Notes: generated by a model from the letters alone, not told the origin. Counted from the first letter of the stretch, positions 27,493-37,381 are shown. The stretch is DNA of 64,000 nt from Laspinema olomoucense D3b (GCF_025370785.1 NZ_JAMXFA010000006.1:156924-220923), one strand, 5' to 3'. Translations and numbers: made by a program.

Positions 27493-27993
27493 ATGCTGCC
27501 AATTCCACAGGAGTCCCCGGCAATTCTGGCGATCGGATATGGAAACGACCTGCGTCGCGATGACGGTGTAGGACAACGGGTAGCGGAGGAAGTGGCATCC
27601 TGGGGATTACCCAAGGTGCGATCGCTATCAGAACATCAACTCACGCCGGAATTGGCTGAACCTCTGTCTGAGGTAGACTTGGCAATCTTTATCGATGCCT
27701 ATCCCGCCACAGAGGAACAAGGTCTACAAGTGGTCAAACTTGACGGCGATGATCCCATGTCACCCCAGAGTTTAGGTCACAGTAGTGACCCTTCATCCCT
27801 GCTGATTCTCGCTAAAACCCTTTATGGCAAGGCCCCCCAAGGGTGGTTAGTGGCAATTCCGGCGATAGATTTCGAGTTTGGGGACAGGTTTTCGGCGGTT
27901 ACTGAACGAGGAATGGCCGAGGCATTAGTGGCGATCGCGGAGTTGATTGAAACTGGGGGTCGAGATGGGGAGGATGGGGGAGAGAGAAAATAG
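27493..27993 (+). CDS. hoxW: Hydrogenase maturation protease HoxW
   Basis: A 166-residue endopeptidase of the HybD/HyaD family that removes the HoxH C-terminal peptide once nickel is in place. GYGNDLRRDDGVG near residue 15 contains the first metal-binding Asp; FIDAYP supplies the second, and the third ligand is expected in the GHSSDPSS region. The start at ATG 27493 is preferred to a TTG at 27469. The C-terminal 15 residues (GGRDGEDGGERK) are low complexity. It lies between the signalling trio and hypA in the same transcription direction. Confidence 0.9.
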   Translation: MLPIPQESPAILAIGYGNDLRRDDGVGQRVAEEVASWGLPKVRSLSEHQLTPELAEPLSEVDLAIFIDAYPATEEQGLQVVKLDGDDPMSPQSLGHSSDPSSLLILAKTLYGKAPQGWLVAIPAIDFEFGDRFSAVTERGMAEALVAIAELIETGGRDGEDGGERK

Positions 27994-28001
27994 AGGGGAT
28001 T

Positions 28002-28343
28002 ATGCATGAAGTTAGCTTGATGGAAAATACTTTAAATATTGCTTTAGATTGTGCTAAAGCACAAAATGCCAGCAAAATTCATCGCCTCAAAATGCGCGTG
28101 GGTGACTTATCAGGCGTGGTTCCCGATGCCTTAGAATTTGCCTTTGATGTGGTGACCCAAGGGACGATCGCCGAAGGGGCAAAATTTGAAATTGAACGAG
28201 TGCCCGTGGTCTGTCATTGTCCCACCTGCGATCGCGACTTTGAACCCATTGATTTGTTTTATGAATGTCCTCATTGTCATCAACTCACCCATCATATTCA
28301 AAGCGGACAAGAAATCGAGTTAACATCTTTGGAGGTCTCATAA
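28002..28343 (+). CDS. hypA: Hydrogenase nickel-insertion protein HypA
   Basis: A 113-residue metallochaperone delivering Ni2+ to HoxH with HypB. It starts MHEVSLMENTL, where His2 is the nickel ligand. The zinc site is made by CHCPTC and CPHCH near residues 71-95. It begins 8 bases after hoxW. Confidence 0.96.
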   Translation: MHEVSLMENTLNIALDCAKAQNASKIHRLKMRVGDLSGVVPDALEFAFDVVTQGTIAEGAKFEIERVPVVCHCPTCDRDFEPIDLFYECPHCHQLTHHIQSGQEIELTSLEVS

Positions 28344-28346
28344 CTG

Positions 28347-29156
28347 ATGTGTACTAATTGCGGATGCAGCGTCCTCGGAGAAGTCGGAATCCATTCTCAT
28401 AGTCATGACCATACTCATGATAACGGCCATACTCATCATAGTCATGAAAATGGGCATGACCATCACCATCATCATGATCAAACCCATCAAACCATTGCGG
28501 TGGGTCAAGCCGTTTTAGCCAAAAATGACCGCCTTGCTGAACGGAATCGCGGCTATTTTATGGCCAAAAACTTGCTAGTTCTGAATGTGCTTTCTTCTCC
28601 GGGTTCGGGGAAAACTGCCTTCTTAGAACGGATGGTTCAGGATATTGGCAGTCGCATTCCCACCGGCATCATTGTCGGAGACTTAGAAACGGATAATGAT
28701 GCCGTTCGACTCAGTAATAGTGGGGCCGCAGCAGTCCAAATTACCACAGGAACAGTCTGTCATTTGGAATCCGATATGGTGTTGAAAGCGGCCCAACAGC
28801 TTAATTTAGATGCCTTAGAAATATTAGTGATTGAAAATGTGGGCAATCTGGTTTGTCCTGCTGCTTATGATTTAGGGGAAGACCTGCGAGTGGTATTGTT
28901 GTCGGTGACGGAAGGGGAAGATAAACCGTTGAAATATCCGACGATGTTTAAGTCGGCGCAAGTGGTAATTATTAGTAAAATTGACCTTGCCGAAGCGGTG
29001 GAGTTTGACCGGAATAAGGCGTTAGAAAATATTAAAAAGATTGCCCCCCAAGCGGCAATTTTTGAAGTATCCTCCCGGAAGGGACAAGGGATGGCGGAGT
29101 GGTATGGGTATTTAGAACAGCATTTAAAAAAGTCTCCAGTTAGTGTAGTTTCATGA
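28347..29156 (+). CDS. hypB: Hydrogenase nickel-incorporation GTPase HypB
   Basis: A 269-residue SIMIBI GTPase that supplies nickel with HypA. The N-terminal MCTNCGC is a CxxCxC high-affinity metal motif. A His-rich region covers about residues 15-48 with roughly 16 His, suggesting nickel storage. The P-loop is [10 protein letters not shown] near 79, followed by [19 protein letters not shown] with the Cys of the GTPase-domain metal site, and SKIDL for guanine recognition. It starts 3 bases after hypA. Confidence 0.96.
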   Translation: MCTNCGCSVLGEVGIHSHSHDHTHDNGHTHHSHENGHDHHHHHDQTHQTIAVGQAVLAKNDRLAERNRGYFMAKNLLVLNVLSSPGSGKTAFLERMVQDIGSRIPTGIIVGDLETDNDAVRLSNSGAAAVQITTGTVCHLESDMVLKAAQQLNLDALEILVIENVGNLVCPAAYDLGEDLRVVLLSVTEGEDKPLKYPTMFKSAQVVIISKIDLAEAVEFDRNKALENIKKIAPQAAIFEVSSRKGQGMAEWYGYLEQHLKKSPVSVVS

Positions 29157-29228
29157 ATTTCTGAAGGTTCGTAACTACGAACATCACGAGAAGGACGGAA
29201 TTTGTTCCTAAGAACAGGGGAAGTATCT
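29157..29228. repeat. Spacer with GTTCGTAACTACGAAC palindrome
   Basis: GTTCGTA and TACGAAC form a hairpin at 29168-29183 in the hypB-hypF gap. It belongs to the same loose repeat family as the units near 19553, 36244 and 37464. AGGGGAAG precedes hypF. Confidence 0.55.
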
Positions 29229-31571
29229 ATGAATTTATTATTGAATTCTCCTCTTATTACGCCTAACTTAAGTCGCCTCTCTATTACAGTTTGCGGTGCG
29301 GTTCAGGGGGTGGGATTTCGTCCGTTTATTTATCGACTTGCTACGGAACTGGAACTAAACGGATGGGTGAATAATTCCGCCCAAGGCGTGTTTATCGAAG
29401 TAGAAGGGACTCAGGAAAAATTAGAAACTTTTTTACTGCGATTGGAACGGGAAAAACCGGCTATTTCCTTTATTCAATCCCTGGAATCTACTTGGTTAGA
29501 ACCTGTCGGGTTTACCCAGTTTGAAATTCGGCCCAGTGTGGCGGGGGCAAAAACGGCGGTAGTGTTGCCAGATATTGCCACTTGTCCCGATTGTTTGCAG
29601 GAGATTTTTGATCCTCAGAATCGCCGCTATCGCTATCCCTTTACCAATTGCACTAACTGCGGTCCTCGCTATACAATTATTCGGGGATTACCTTACGATC
29701 GCGCCAATACGTCGATGCAGGAATTTAAAATGTGTCCCGACTGTCAGGCGGAATATGAAAATCCCTTAAATCGGCGGTTTCACGCCCAACCGAATGCTTG
29801 TCCTAACTGTGGTCCGCAGTTACAATGTTGGAAAGGGTGGGGCGAAGTCTTGGCAACGGGCGATCGCGCTTTAAAAGATGCCATTTCTACAGTGAATCGC
29901 GGTCAAATTTTGGCAGTTAAGGGATTAGGGGGATTTCATCTGATGGTTGATGCAGGCAACTCAGCAGCAGTCCGTCGTCTGCGGCGTTGTAAGCATCGGG
30001 AAGAAAAACCCTTTGCCGTAATGTATCCCTCGTTGGAACAAGTTCGCCAAGAGTGTCAGGTAACGGCGATTGAGGAGAGACTGTTGCGATCGCCAGAATG
30101 TCCAATTGTGTTATTACGGAGGTTGTCGAACTCGTATAACCAAATCGCCCCCGAAGTGGCCCCGGATAATCCCTATTTGGGGGTGATGTTGCCGTACACA
30201 CCCTTACATCATCTCCTGTTGGCGGGGTTGGGTAAACCTGTAGTAGCGACCAGTGGCAATCTTTCTGATGAACCGATTTGTATCGATGAATGGGAAGCGC
30301 GCGATCGCCTAAAAGACATTGCTGATAAATTTCTCGTCCACAATCGCCCAATTGTTCGGGCGGTGGATGACTCGGTTGTGAGAGTCGTGGCAGGGCGAGA
30401 AATGGTGATGCGACGGGCCCGAGGGTATGCGCCTTTACCGATTTCCCTGAAGGTTACCCCGGATTCTCCCCCCTCTCCCCCGCCGATTTTAGCGGTAGGT
30501 GCTCATTTGAAAAGTGCGATCGCCATTGGGGTATTCCCGCAAATTTTTGTGAGTCAGCATATCGGAGACTTAGAAACCCCCCAAGCATTCCAAGCATTTC
30601 AGGAGGCGACGGCCAGTTTACAGCAACTCTATGAAGCAACCCCGCAAGTTGTCGCCCGGGATGCCCATCCCGACTATCGGTCCACCCGATTTGCTGAAGG
30701 ATTGGCGTTGCCACAAATAGCGGTTCAGCATCATTATGCCCATGTTCTCGCTTGTATGGCGGAAAATCAACTTTTAGAGGAAACGGTCCTGGGAGTGGCC
30801 TGGGATGGGACGGGATATGGATTAGATGGGACAATTTGGGGGGGTGAGTTTCTGCGGGTTTCTCCCCAATCCTGGGACCGAGTGGCCCATTTTCGCACTT
30901 TTCCCCTGTTGGGAGGGGACAAGGCGGTGAAGGAACCTCGCCGAGTGGCCTTGGGATTGTTATATGAAGTGTTGGGCAATCGGTTGTTTACTCCAGGGGT
31001 GACTCACAATTATCAACATATCCTGGAGGCGTTTACCCCGGTAGAGTTGACCCTGCTGCGATCGATGTTAGAGAAACAGATTAATACACCTGTCACCTCT
31101 AGTGTGGGACGGTTGTTTGATGGGGTGGCGGCGATCGCCGGGTTGAAATCTCAGATTAGTTTTGAAGGACAAGCGGCGACTGCCTTGGAATTTGCCCTAG
31201 AAGGTTGGACAACCCAGGAGAGTTATCCTTTACCCTTGCAGACCGGGGACGGGGTGGCAATTGCCGATTGGGAACCGACAATTTTAGCAATCTTAAGAGA
31301 TGTAGGCGATCGCCTCCCGAGGGGAATTATTTCCGCTAAATTTCATAATACCTTAGTAAACTCTATCCTGGCCGTGGCCCAATGGGTTGGCGAGGAACGA
31401 GTTGTGATCACCGGCGGTTGTTTTCAAAATGCCTATTTAACCGAACAGGTGATTCATCAGTTAAAATTAAAGGGGTTCCGTCCTTACTGGCATCAACGGA
31501 TCCCGCCCAATGATGGGGGGATTGCCCTGGGACAAGGGGTCGCCGCCTATCGAAATCTGACTCAGGAGTAA
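29229..31571 (+). CDS. hypF: Carbamoyltransferase HypF
   Basis: A 780-residue enzyme that makes carbamoyl-adenylate from carbamoyl phosphate and passes the carbamoyl group to HypE for CN ligand synthesis. Domains in order: acylphosphatase (VCGAVQGVGFRPFIYR, about residues 20-100), two zinc fingers (CPDCLQ with CTNCGP, CPDCQA with CPNCGP, about 115-200), a YrdC-like domain (about 210-390) and a Kae1-like domain with the HHYAH metal motif near 500. I use the ATG at 29229, which has a good SD, instead of an upstream TTG. Confidence 0.96.
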   Translation: MNLLLNSPLITPNLSRLSITVCGAVQGVGFRPFIYRLATELELNGWVNNSAQGVFIEVEGTQEKLETFLLRLEREKPAISFIQSLESTWLEPVGFTQFEIRPSVAGAKTAVVLPDIATCPDCLQEIFDPQNRRYRYPFTNCTNCGPRYTIIRGLPYDRANTSMQEFKMCPDCQAEYENPLNRRFHAQPNACPNCGPQLQCWKGWGEVLATGDRALKDAISTVNRGQILAVKGLGGFHLMVDAGNSAAVRRLRRCKHREEKPFAVMYPSLEQVRQECQVTAIEERLLRSPECPIVLLRRLSNSYNQIAPEVAPDNPYLGVMLPYTPLHHLLLAGLGKPVVATSGNLSDEPICIDEWEARDRLKDIADKFLVHNRPIVRAVDDSVVRVVAGREMVMRRARGYAPLPISLKVTPDSPPSPPPILAVGAHLKSAIAIGVFPQIFVSQHIGDLETPQAFQAFQEATASLQQLYEATPQVVARDAHPDYRSTRFAEGLALPQIAVQHHYAHVLACMAENQLLEETVLGVAWDGTGYGLDGTIWGGEFLRVSPQSWDRVAHFRTFPLLGGDKAVKEPRRVALGLLYEVLGNRLFTPGVTHNYQHILEAFTPVELTLLRSMLEKQINTPVTSSVGRLFDGVAAIAGLKSQISFEGQAATALEFALEGWTTQESYPLPLQTGDGVAIADWEPTILAILRDVGDRLPRGIISAKFHNTLVNSILAVAQWVGEERVVITGGCFQNAYLTEQVIHQLKLKGFRPYWHQRIPPNDGGIALGQGVAAYRNLTQE

Positions 31572-31578
31572 TTTCAGA

Positions 31579-31812
31579 ATGTGTTTAGCAATACCGGGCC
31601 AAATTATCAGTATTAGTGAGGATGCCGAACCGTTGATGAGAACGGGCAAGGTCAGCTTTGGCGGCGTGGTCAAAACCGTGAATCTTGCCTATGTTCCCGA
31701 GGCGAAAGTCGGGGACTATGCGATCGTTCATGTCGGGTTTGCCTTGAGTATCATTGATGAGGGCGAAGCGCAAGAAACTTTAGATTATTTTAAACAAATC
31801 CAAGAGGTCTAA
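31579..31812 (+). CDS. hypC: Hydrogenase assembly chaperone HypC
   Basis: A 77-residue chaperone for the HoxH precursor and for HypD. It begins MCLAIPGQI, with the essential Cys2. It starts 7 bases after hypF and ends the hox-hyp run. HypD, its usual partner, is not encoded in this window. Confidence 0.96.
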   Translation: MCLAIPGQIISISEDAEPLMRTGKVSFGGVVKTVNLAYVPEAKVGDYAIVHVGFALSIIDEGEAQETLDYFKQIQEV

Positions 31813-31843
31813 TCCCCCAGGCCCTAGGTCAAGGGATTTTGTT

Positions 31844-31881
31844 AAAAAACCGCTATCCTAAACAGGGGCGGGATTTTTTTT
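31844..31881 (+). terminator. Probable terminator after hypC
   Basis: AAAAAACCGC (31844-31853) can pair with GCGGGATTTTTT (from 31868) with a 2-nt bulge, ending in T8. The stem is imperfect, so the call is moderate; the position just after the last hyp gene supports it. Confidence 0.5.
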
Positions 31882-32076
31882 ATAAGTTATGTAACAATTT
31901 TAGAGTTTCTGCATAATACCATAGTTTATTACTTTGCCCTTAAATTTTTAACAAAAATTAAACAATCAATTTTAACAATCCCCTACCCATACCGGCCAAT
32001 TAACCGCCCAGAAACGGGTTCAGAATCAACCCAGGAAATTTCCCCTAAAAAATCTACAAATTATCATCTTTTAGGA

Positions 32077-32085
32077 TGTTATAAT
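32077..32085 (+). promoter_or_regulatory. Extended -10 promoter element for nifJ
   Basis: TGTTATAAT (32077-32085) is a perfect TGN-TATAAT extended -10 box. No clear -35 is present. It would give a leader of about 300 bases before nifJ, long enough to carry regulation. The rest of 31882-32390 is AT-rich without a gene. Only a weak AAAGG precedes the nifJ start. Confidence 0.5.
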
Positions 32086-32390
32086 CAAGAGGAGAAAAAA
32101 AGCAACTGTCCGTTAGCGGGAGGGTTAAAACCGAGTTAAGAAACATCGGAATTGCCAAACCAAATAAAGTTATGAGCCAGCCACATTAAACAAAATCAAG
32201 GTTGTTTAACTGGACCGTTCCCTTTAAACAACGCCTCACAAATTCCGGAGAGGATTAAAACAGCATACCAAGTCATCTCCTTGCGGATTGACCCCAAAAA
32301 TTCCCCCGGATTCCTGGGAATCGTGCCCGGGTTCATCCGGCCTATTTAGACGCACAAAAGCTAAATCGTTGCTCCCCAAAGGTTAAAAAC

Positions 32391-35300
32391 ATGAGTACGA
32401 GAACATTTGCGACTATAGACGCGAACGAGGCCGTGGCCCGGGTTGCGTATAAATTAAATGAAGTGATTGCCATTTATCCGATTACCCCCGCTTCACCGAT
32501 GGGAGAATGGGCCGACGCCTGGATGTCAGAAGGGCGTCCAAACCTCTGGGGAACGATTCCCTCGGTGGTGGAAATGCAAAGTGAGGCGGGGGCGGCGGGG
32601 ACGGTACATGGTTCCTTGCAAACGGGCTCCTTAACCACCACCTTTACCGCTTCCCAGGGATTACTGTTAATGATCCCCAACCTCTACAAAATAGCGGGGG
32701 AACTCACTTGTGCAGTAATTCACGTTGCCGCCCGATCGCTGGCAGCCCAGGCCCTTTCCATTTTTGGCGATCATAGTGATGTGATGGCGGTCCGCAGTAC
32801 GGGATTTGCCCTCTTATGTTCCGCATCGGTCCAGGAAGCCCATGATTTTGCTTTAATTGCTCAATCGGCAACCTTGAAATCCCGCGTCCCCTTCATTCAC
32901 TTCTTTGATGGGTTCCGGACTTCTCACGAAATTCAAAAAGTAGAACTGTTAGAAGATGAGGACCTGCGATCGCTGATTGATGATGCAGGAGTCTTCGCCC
33001 ATCGCGATCGCGCCTTAACTCCCGATCGCCCCGTCTTACGGGGAACCGCCCAAAACCCCGATGTCTATTTCCAAGCGAGAGAAACAGTCAACCCCTTCTA
33101 TACCGCCTGTTCCGACATCGTACAGCAGGCAATGGACGACTTTGGGGAACTCACCGGACGCAAGTATCAATTGTTCGAGTATTACGGTGCACCCGACCCT
33201 GATCGCCTGATTATCTTAATGGGTTCCGGTTGCGAAACCGTTCATGAAACTGTAGACTACCTCAACGCCCAAGGGGAAAAAGTCGGCGTCTTGAAAGTGC
33301 GACTGTATCGCCCCTTGGATATGAAACGGTTGGTTGCTGCAATCCCGGAAACTGTTAAGGCGATCGCAGTCTTAGATCGCACCAAAGAACCAGGGGCCGG
33401 AGGTGACCCCTTGTATCTTGATGTCGTCACCGCGATGCATGAAGAATGGACGGGCGATCGCTTGCCGAAACTCGTTGGAGGGCGCTATGGCTTATCCTCC
33501 AAAGAATTCACCCCGGCGATGGTTAAAGCTATCTATGATAATCTTAGCCAAGCCAAACCCAAAAATCACTTCACCATCGGCATCAATGATGATGTCACTC
33601 ACACTTCCCTAGATTACGACTCGAACTTCTCCACCGAACCCGATAGCGTAGTTCGGGCGATGTTCTATGGATTAGGGGCCGATGGAACCGTGGGGGCCAA
33701 CAAAAACTCTATTAAAATTATTGGAGAAGAAACAGACAATTATGCCCAAGGCTACTTTGTCTATGACTCCAAAAAATCCGGGGCAATTACCATTTCCCAC
33801 CTACGGTTTGGACCCCAGCCGATTCGTTCCACTTACCTGATTGATCAAGCCAACTTTATTGGCTGTCACCAGTGGATTTTCCTGGAAAAATTAGACGTTT
33901 TAAGCGCAGCGGCCCCGGGTGCAATCTTCCTCTTAAATAGCCCCTATGCGGCTGAGGAACTTTGGAATCAACTCCCCATTGAAACCCAAGAAAAAATTGT
34001 CCGCAAAGGCTTAAAAGTCTATACCATTGATGCCAACAAAGTAGCCCGTGACAGCGGCATGAGTGGACGGATTAACACCGTCATGCAGGTTTGTTTCTTC
34101 GCCTTATCCGGAGTTTTGCCTCGGGAAGAAGCCATTGCCCAAATCAAGAAGGCGATCGAGAAAACCTACGGCAAAAAAGGCCCAGAAATCGTCCGGATGA
34201 ACCTGCAAGCCGTGGATAATACCCTGGCAAACCTGTTTGAAGTTCCCCTGGGACAAGCCAGCAGTTCCTTACATAAACAACCTGCTGTTCCCGATTTAGC
34301 CCCCGCCTTTGTGCGCGAAGTCGAAGGCAAAATGCTGGTCAAAGAAGGGGAAGTGCTGCCCGTGAGTGCCTTACCTTGTGATGGTACTTATCCCACTGCC
34401 ACCTCCAAATGGGAAAAACGGAATATTGCTACAGAAATTCCTGTTTGGGACCCGGATGTTTGCGTTCAATGCGGCAAATGTATCATGGTTTGTCCCCATG
34501 CCGTCATTCGAGGGAAAGTTTACGAACCGGCAGAACTTGCCAATGCACCGGCTACCTTCAAGGCAACGGATACTAAAGATAAAGACTTTGCCGGAACTCA
34601 GTTTACCATTCAAGTCTCCCCGGAAGACTGTACCGGCTGCGGCATCTGCGTCGAAGTCTGTCCCGCCAAAAACAAATCCATGCCTGCCCTGAAAGCGATT
34701 AACATGGAACCGCAGATTCCCCTGCGGGAACCTGAACGGGAAAACTGGGAATTCTTCATGAACTTACCCAACCCCGATCGCCGCACATTGCATCTCGATC
34801 GCATTCGTCAACAACAACTCCAAGAACCCCTGTTCGAGTTCTCCGGCGCTTGTGCCGGATGTGGCGAAACCCCGTATCTAAAGTTAGTCTCTCAACTCTT
34901 TGGCGATCGCAGTGTCATCGCCAACGCCACCGGCTGTTCCTCCATCTATGGCGGCAACCTCCCCACCACCCCCTGGGCGCAAAACGCCGAAGGACGGGGA
35001 CCCGCATGGTCCAACTCCCTGTTTGAAGATAACGCCGAATTCGGCCTCGGATTCAGGGTTTCCATCGATAAACAAGCCCAATTCGCCGCCGAATTACTGC
35101 AAAAACTCAGCAGTGAGATTGGGGACAACCTGGTTACCGACCTTCTCAACGCCAGCCAGAAAACCGAAGCGGATATCTGGGAACAACGCGATCGCGTAGC
35201 AGCCCTCAAAGAAAAATTACAAGGGCTGAACTCCCCGGATGCCAAGCAACTTGCCAGTCTAGCCGATTACCTCGTCAAAAAAGATGTGTGGATTATCGGC

Positions 35301-35972
35301 GGTGACGGTTGGGCGTATGACATCGGCTATGGCGGCTTAGATCACGTCATCGCCTCCGGACGAAATCTCAATATTCTCGTCTTGGATACCGAAGTCTACT
35401 CCAACACCGGAGGACAAGCCTCCAAAGCCACCCCCCGAGGGGCCGTCGCCAAATTCGCCGCCGGTGGCAAACCCGCCGCCAAGAAAGACTTGGGCTTAAT
35501 TGCCATGACTTACGGGAATGTGTACGTCGCCAGCGTCGCAATGGGGGCGCGAGACGAACATACCCTGAAAGTCTTCCTAGAAGCCGAAGCGTATGACGGA
35601 CCGTCCTTAATTATCGCTTATTCTCACTGTATTGCCCACGGCATCAACATGGTGACGGCAATGAATCACCAGAAAGAAATAGTAGAAGCGGGACGCTGGT
35701 TACTGTATCGCTATAACCCGGATTTGGTGGAACAAGGCAAGAATCCGTTGCAATTGGATATGCGATCGCCCAAGAAAGGGGTGGAATATTCCATGTACAA
35801 CGAGAACCGATTCAAGATGTTGACCAAAACCAAACCGGCTGATGCCAAGCGGTTATTGGCGGAAGCGCAAAACGACATCAACACCCGTTGGGAAATGTAC
35901 GAATATCTTGCCTCCCGTCATCTGGAATCTCACAATGGGGATGCGGCTGCCGGTGAGGTGACAAAAGCCTAG
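32391..35972 (+). CDS. nifJ: Pyruvate:ferredoxin (flavodoxin) oxidoreductase
   Basis: A single-chain PFOR of 1193 residues converting pyruvate and CoA to acetyl-CoA, CO2 and reduced ferredoxin. It opens with the pyruvate-binding domain (IYPITPASPMGEWADAW). Two ferredoxin-type [4Fe-4S] sites begin at C691 (CVQCGKCIMVCP) and C747 (CTGCGICVEVCP), followed by the proximal cluster CAGCGE near residue 825. The thiamine-diphosphate motif GDGWAYDIGYGG and NTGGQASKATPRG complete the catalytic domain. It is close to hox but has its own upstream region. In cyanobacteria it supports fermentation and can feed ferredoxin to Hox. Confidence 0.97.
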   Translation: MSTRTFATIDANEAVARVAYKLNEVIAIYPITPASPMGEWADAWMSEGRPNLWGTIPSVVEMQSEAGAAGTVHGSLQTGSLTTTFTASQGLLLMIPNLYKIAGELTCAVIHVAARSLAAQALSIFGDHSDVMAVRSTGFALLCSASVQEAHDFALIAQSATLKSRVPFIHFFDGFRTSHEIQKVELLEDEDLRSLIDDAGVFAHRDRALTPDRPVLRGTAQNPDVYFQARETVNPFYTACSDIVQQAMDDFGELTGRKYQLFEYYGAPDPDRLIILMGSGCETVHETVDYLNAQGEKVGVLKVRLYRPLDMKRLVAAIPETVKAIAVLDRTKEPGAGGDPLYLDVVTAMHEEWTGDRLPKLVGGRYGLSSKEFTPAMVKAIYDNLSQAKPKNHFTIGINDDVTHTSLDYDSNFSTEPDSVVRAMFYGLGADGTVGANKNSIKIIGEETDNYAQGYFVYDSKKSGAITISHLRFGPQPIRSTYLIDQANFIGCHQWIFLEKLDVLSAAAPGAIFLLNSPYAAEELWNQLPIETQEKIVRKGLKVYTIDANKVARDSGMSGRINTVMQVCFFALSGVLPREEAIAQIKKAIEKTYGKKGPEIVRMNLQAVDNTLANLFEVPLGQASSSLHKQPAVPDLAPAFVREVEGKMLVKEGEVLPVSALPCDGTYPTATSKWEKRNIATEIPVWDPDVCVQCGKCIMVCPHAVIRGKVYEPAELANAPATFKATDTKDKDFAGTQFTIQVSPEDCTGCGICVEVCPAKNKSMPALKAINMEPQIPLREPERENWEFFMNLPNPDRRTLHLDRIRQQQLQEPLFEFSGACAGCGETPYLKLVSQLFGDRSVIANATGCSSIYGGNLPTTPWAQNAEGRGPAWSNSLFEDNAEFGLGFRVSIDKQAQFAAELLQKLSSEIGDNLVTDLLNASQKTEADIWEQRDRVAALKEKLQGLNSPDAKQLASLADYLVKKDVWIIGGDGWAYDIGYGGLDHVIASGRNLNILVLDTEVYSNTGGQASKATPRGAVAKFAAGGKPAAKKDLGLIAMTYGNVYVASVAMGARDEHTLKVFLEAEAYDGPSLIIAYSHCIAHGINMVTAMNHQKEIVEAGRWLLYRYNPDLVEQGKNPLQLDMRSPKKGVEYSMYNENRFKMLTKTKPADAKRLLAEAQNDINTRWEMYEYLASRHLESHNGDAAAGEVTKA

Positions 35973-35978
35973 AGATCC

Positions 35979-36222
35979 GGAGACCCCACCCAACCCTCCC
36001 CTTGCCAAGGGGAGGGCTGCGGAGACCCCACCCAACCCTCCCCTTGCTAAGGGGAGGGCTGCGGAGACCCCACCCAACCCTCCCCTTGCTAAGGGGAGGG
36101 CTCATCCAGTCCGGTCCCCTCCCCTTAGCAAGGGGAGGGCTAGGGTGGGGTCCTTCCCAAGTTATGAGGCTAATCCGGTCCCCTCCCCTTGGCAAGGGGA
36201 GGGTTAGGGTGGGGTCCTTCCC
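35979..36222. repeat. Compound repeat: three direct and two inverted CCTCCCC hairpin units
   Basis: Three 42-bp tandem units begin at 35979, 36021 and 36063 (each GGAGACCCCACCCAACCC, then CTCCCCTTGCYAAGGGGAG). Two units in the opposite orientation follow at about 36111-36158 and 36176-36222, 65 bases apart. Every unit carries the same 10-bp hairpin seen at 11951-12000. The array starts 7 bases after the nifJ stop. It is not a CRISPR: the units are adjacent or unevenly spaced and self-complementary. Confidence 0.9.
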
Positions 36223-36243
36223 CGCATCTCCCCAACCCGGAAA

Positions 36244-36261
36244 TAACGACTAAAGTCGTTA
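36244..36261. repeat. TAACGACT/AGTCGTTA hairpin repeat
   Basis: TAACGACT (36244-36251) and AGTCGTTA (36254-36261) are perfect 8-bp arms with a 2-base loop, followed by CTACG. Copies of the core occur at 37464-37511. Confidence 0.75.
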
Positions 36262-36305
36262 CTACGGACATCTCTCCCATTTCCATAAAAGGAGAACATA
36301 ACATA

Positions 36306-37331
36306 ATGGATCTGACTACAGAATATCTCGGTTTACAACTAAAATCTCCCTTAATGCCATCGGCAGCCGCCCCCCTAACCGAAGACCTAGATAATATCAA
36401 ACGGTTAGAAGATGCAGGGGCAGGGGCAATCGTGCTACATAGTATCTTTGCCGAACAACTCAAAATCGAACAACACGAACTCCATTATCACACTATCTCC
36501 CATACCGAAAGTTTTGCCGAAGCTCTCACTTATTTCCCCGACCCGGATACCTATCATGTGGGACCGGAAACTTATCTCGAACATATCCGCCAAGCCAAAG
36601 AGAGTGTAGGGATTCCGATTATTGCCTCATTGAATGGTTCTAGCTTAGGGGAATGGGTGGATTATTCTAAACAAATCCAGGAAGCTGGGGCCGATGCTTT
36701 AGAGTTGAATATCTATAGTATCCCCACTGACCCTCACTTGACCGGGGCGCAAATTGAGGAAGATTATCTCTCCATTGTAGAAGCCGTTCGCGCCGATGTC
36801 ACGATTCCCCTGGCGGTCAAACTTAGCCCATTTTTCACCAATTTAGCCAACATGGCGATGCGCCTGGATAAAGCGGGTGCCAATGGGTTAATTTTGTTTA
36901 ACCGCTTCATGCAGGCGGATATTTCCCCGGAGGAATTGGAAGTTTGGCCCCATCTGGTGTTGAGTCACCACCAGGAATCCCTGCTGCCGATGCGTTGGCT
37001 GGGATTGCTCTATGGTCGCATTAATGCCGACCTTGCTGCAACCACAGGCATTCAAAAAGGACGGGATGCGGTAAAAATGTTGATGGTAGGGGCAAAAGTG
37101 ACCCAAGTCTGCTCTCCCCTGTTGCGCCACGGCATCGGACATCTGCGGGAAATTGAACGGGAACTGGTGGAGTGGTTGGAGGAACATGAATATCACTCCG
37201 TCAAACAGGCGATCGGGACTATGAGTCAGATGAATGTGGCCGATCGCAGTGCCTATGAACGCGCGCAATACATGAAAGTGATTCAAAGTTTCGATTACGA
37301 TCAGGCGGTGGTTACGGCTTCCACTGTCTAA
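36306..37331 (+). CDS. Dihydroorotate dehydrogenase-like flavoprotein
   Basis: A 341-residue TIM-barrel protein of the DHOD-like family. It starts MDLTTEYLGLQLKSPLMPSAAPL-type, with FMN-barrel motifs ASLNGSS near residue 105, ADALELNIYSIP, AVKLSPFF and KMLMVGAKVTQVCSPL. The last supplies the phosphate-binding region. It is annotated alongside nifJ in many cyanobacteria (from memory) and is not the biosynthetic PyrD. A link with PFOR through ferredoxin or pyruvate metabolism is inference. I took the ATG at 36306, because the upstream in-frame extension lies in repeat DNA. Confidence 0.85.
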   Translation: MDLTTEYLGLQLKSPLMPSAAAPLTEDLDNIKRLEDAGAGAIVLHSIFAEQLKIEQHELHYHTISHTESFAEALTYFPDPDTYHVGPETYLEHIRQAKESVGIPIIASLNGSSLGEWVDYSKQIQEAGADALELNIYSIPTDPHLTGAQIEEDYLSIVEAVRADVTIPLAVKLSPFFTNLANMAMRLDKAGANGLILFNRFMQADISPEELEVWPHLVLSHHQESLLPMRWLGLLYGRINADLAATTGIQKGRDAVKMLMVGAKVTQVCSPLLRHGIGHLREIERELVEWLEEHEYHSVKQAIGTMSQMNVADRSAYERAQYMKVIQSFDYDQAVVTASTV

Positions 37332-37381
37332 GCAATTTTCTCCCCTGACTTATTTTTCCCAATGTCAGGAAATCCCCATTT

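Noticed and set aside
35979-36222. CRISPR-like array after nifJ
   Set aside because: Units are adjacent or unevenly spaced, occur in both orientations, are self-complementary and lack variable spacers; no cas gene is nearby.
36189-36305. N-terminal extension of the DHOD-like protein
   Set aside because: The extension is read from repeat DNA and is not conserved-looking; the ATG at 36306 fits the family.
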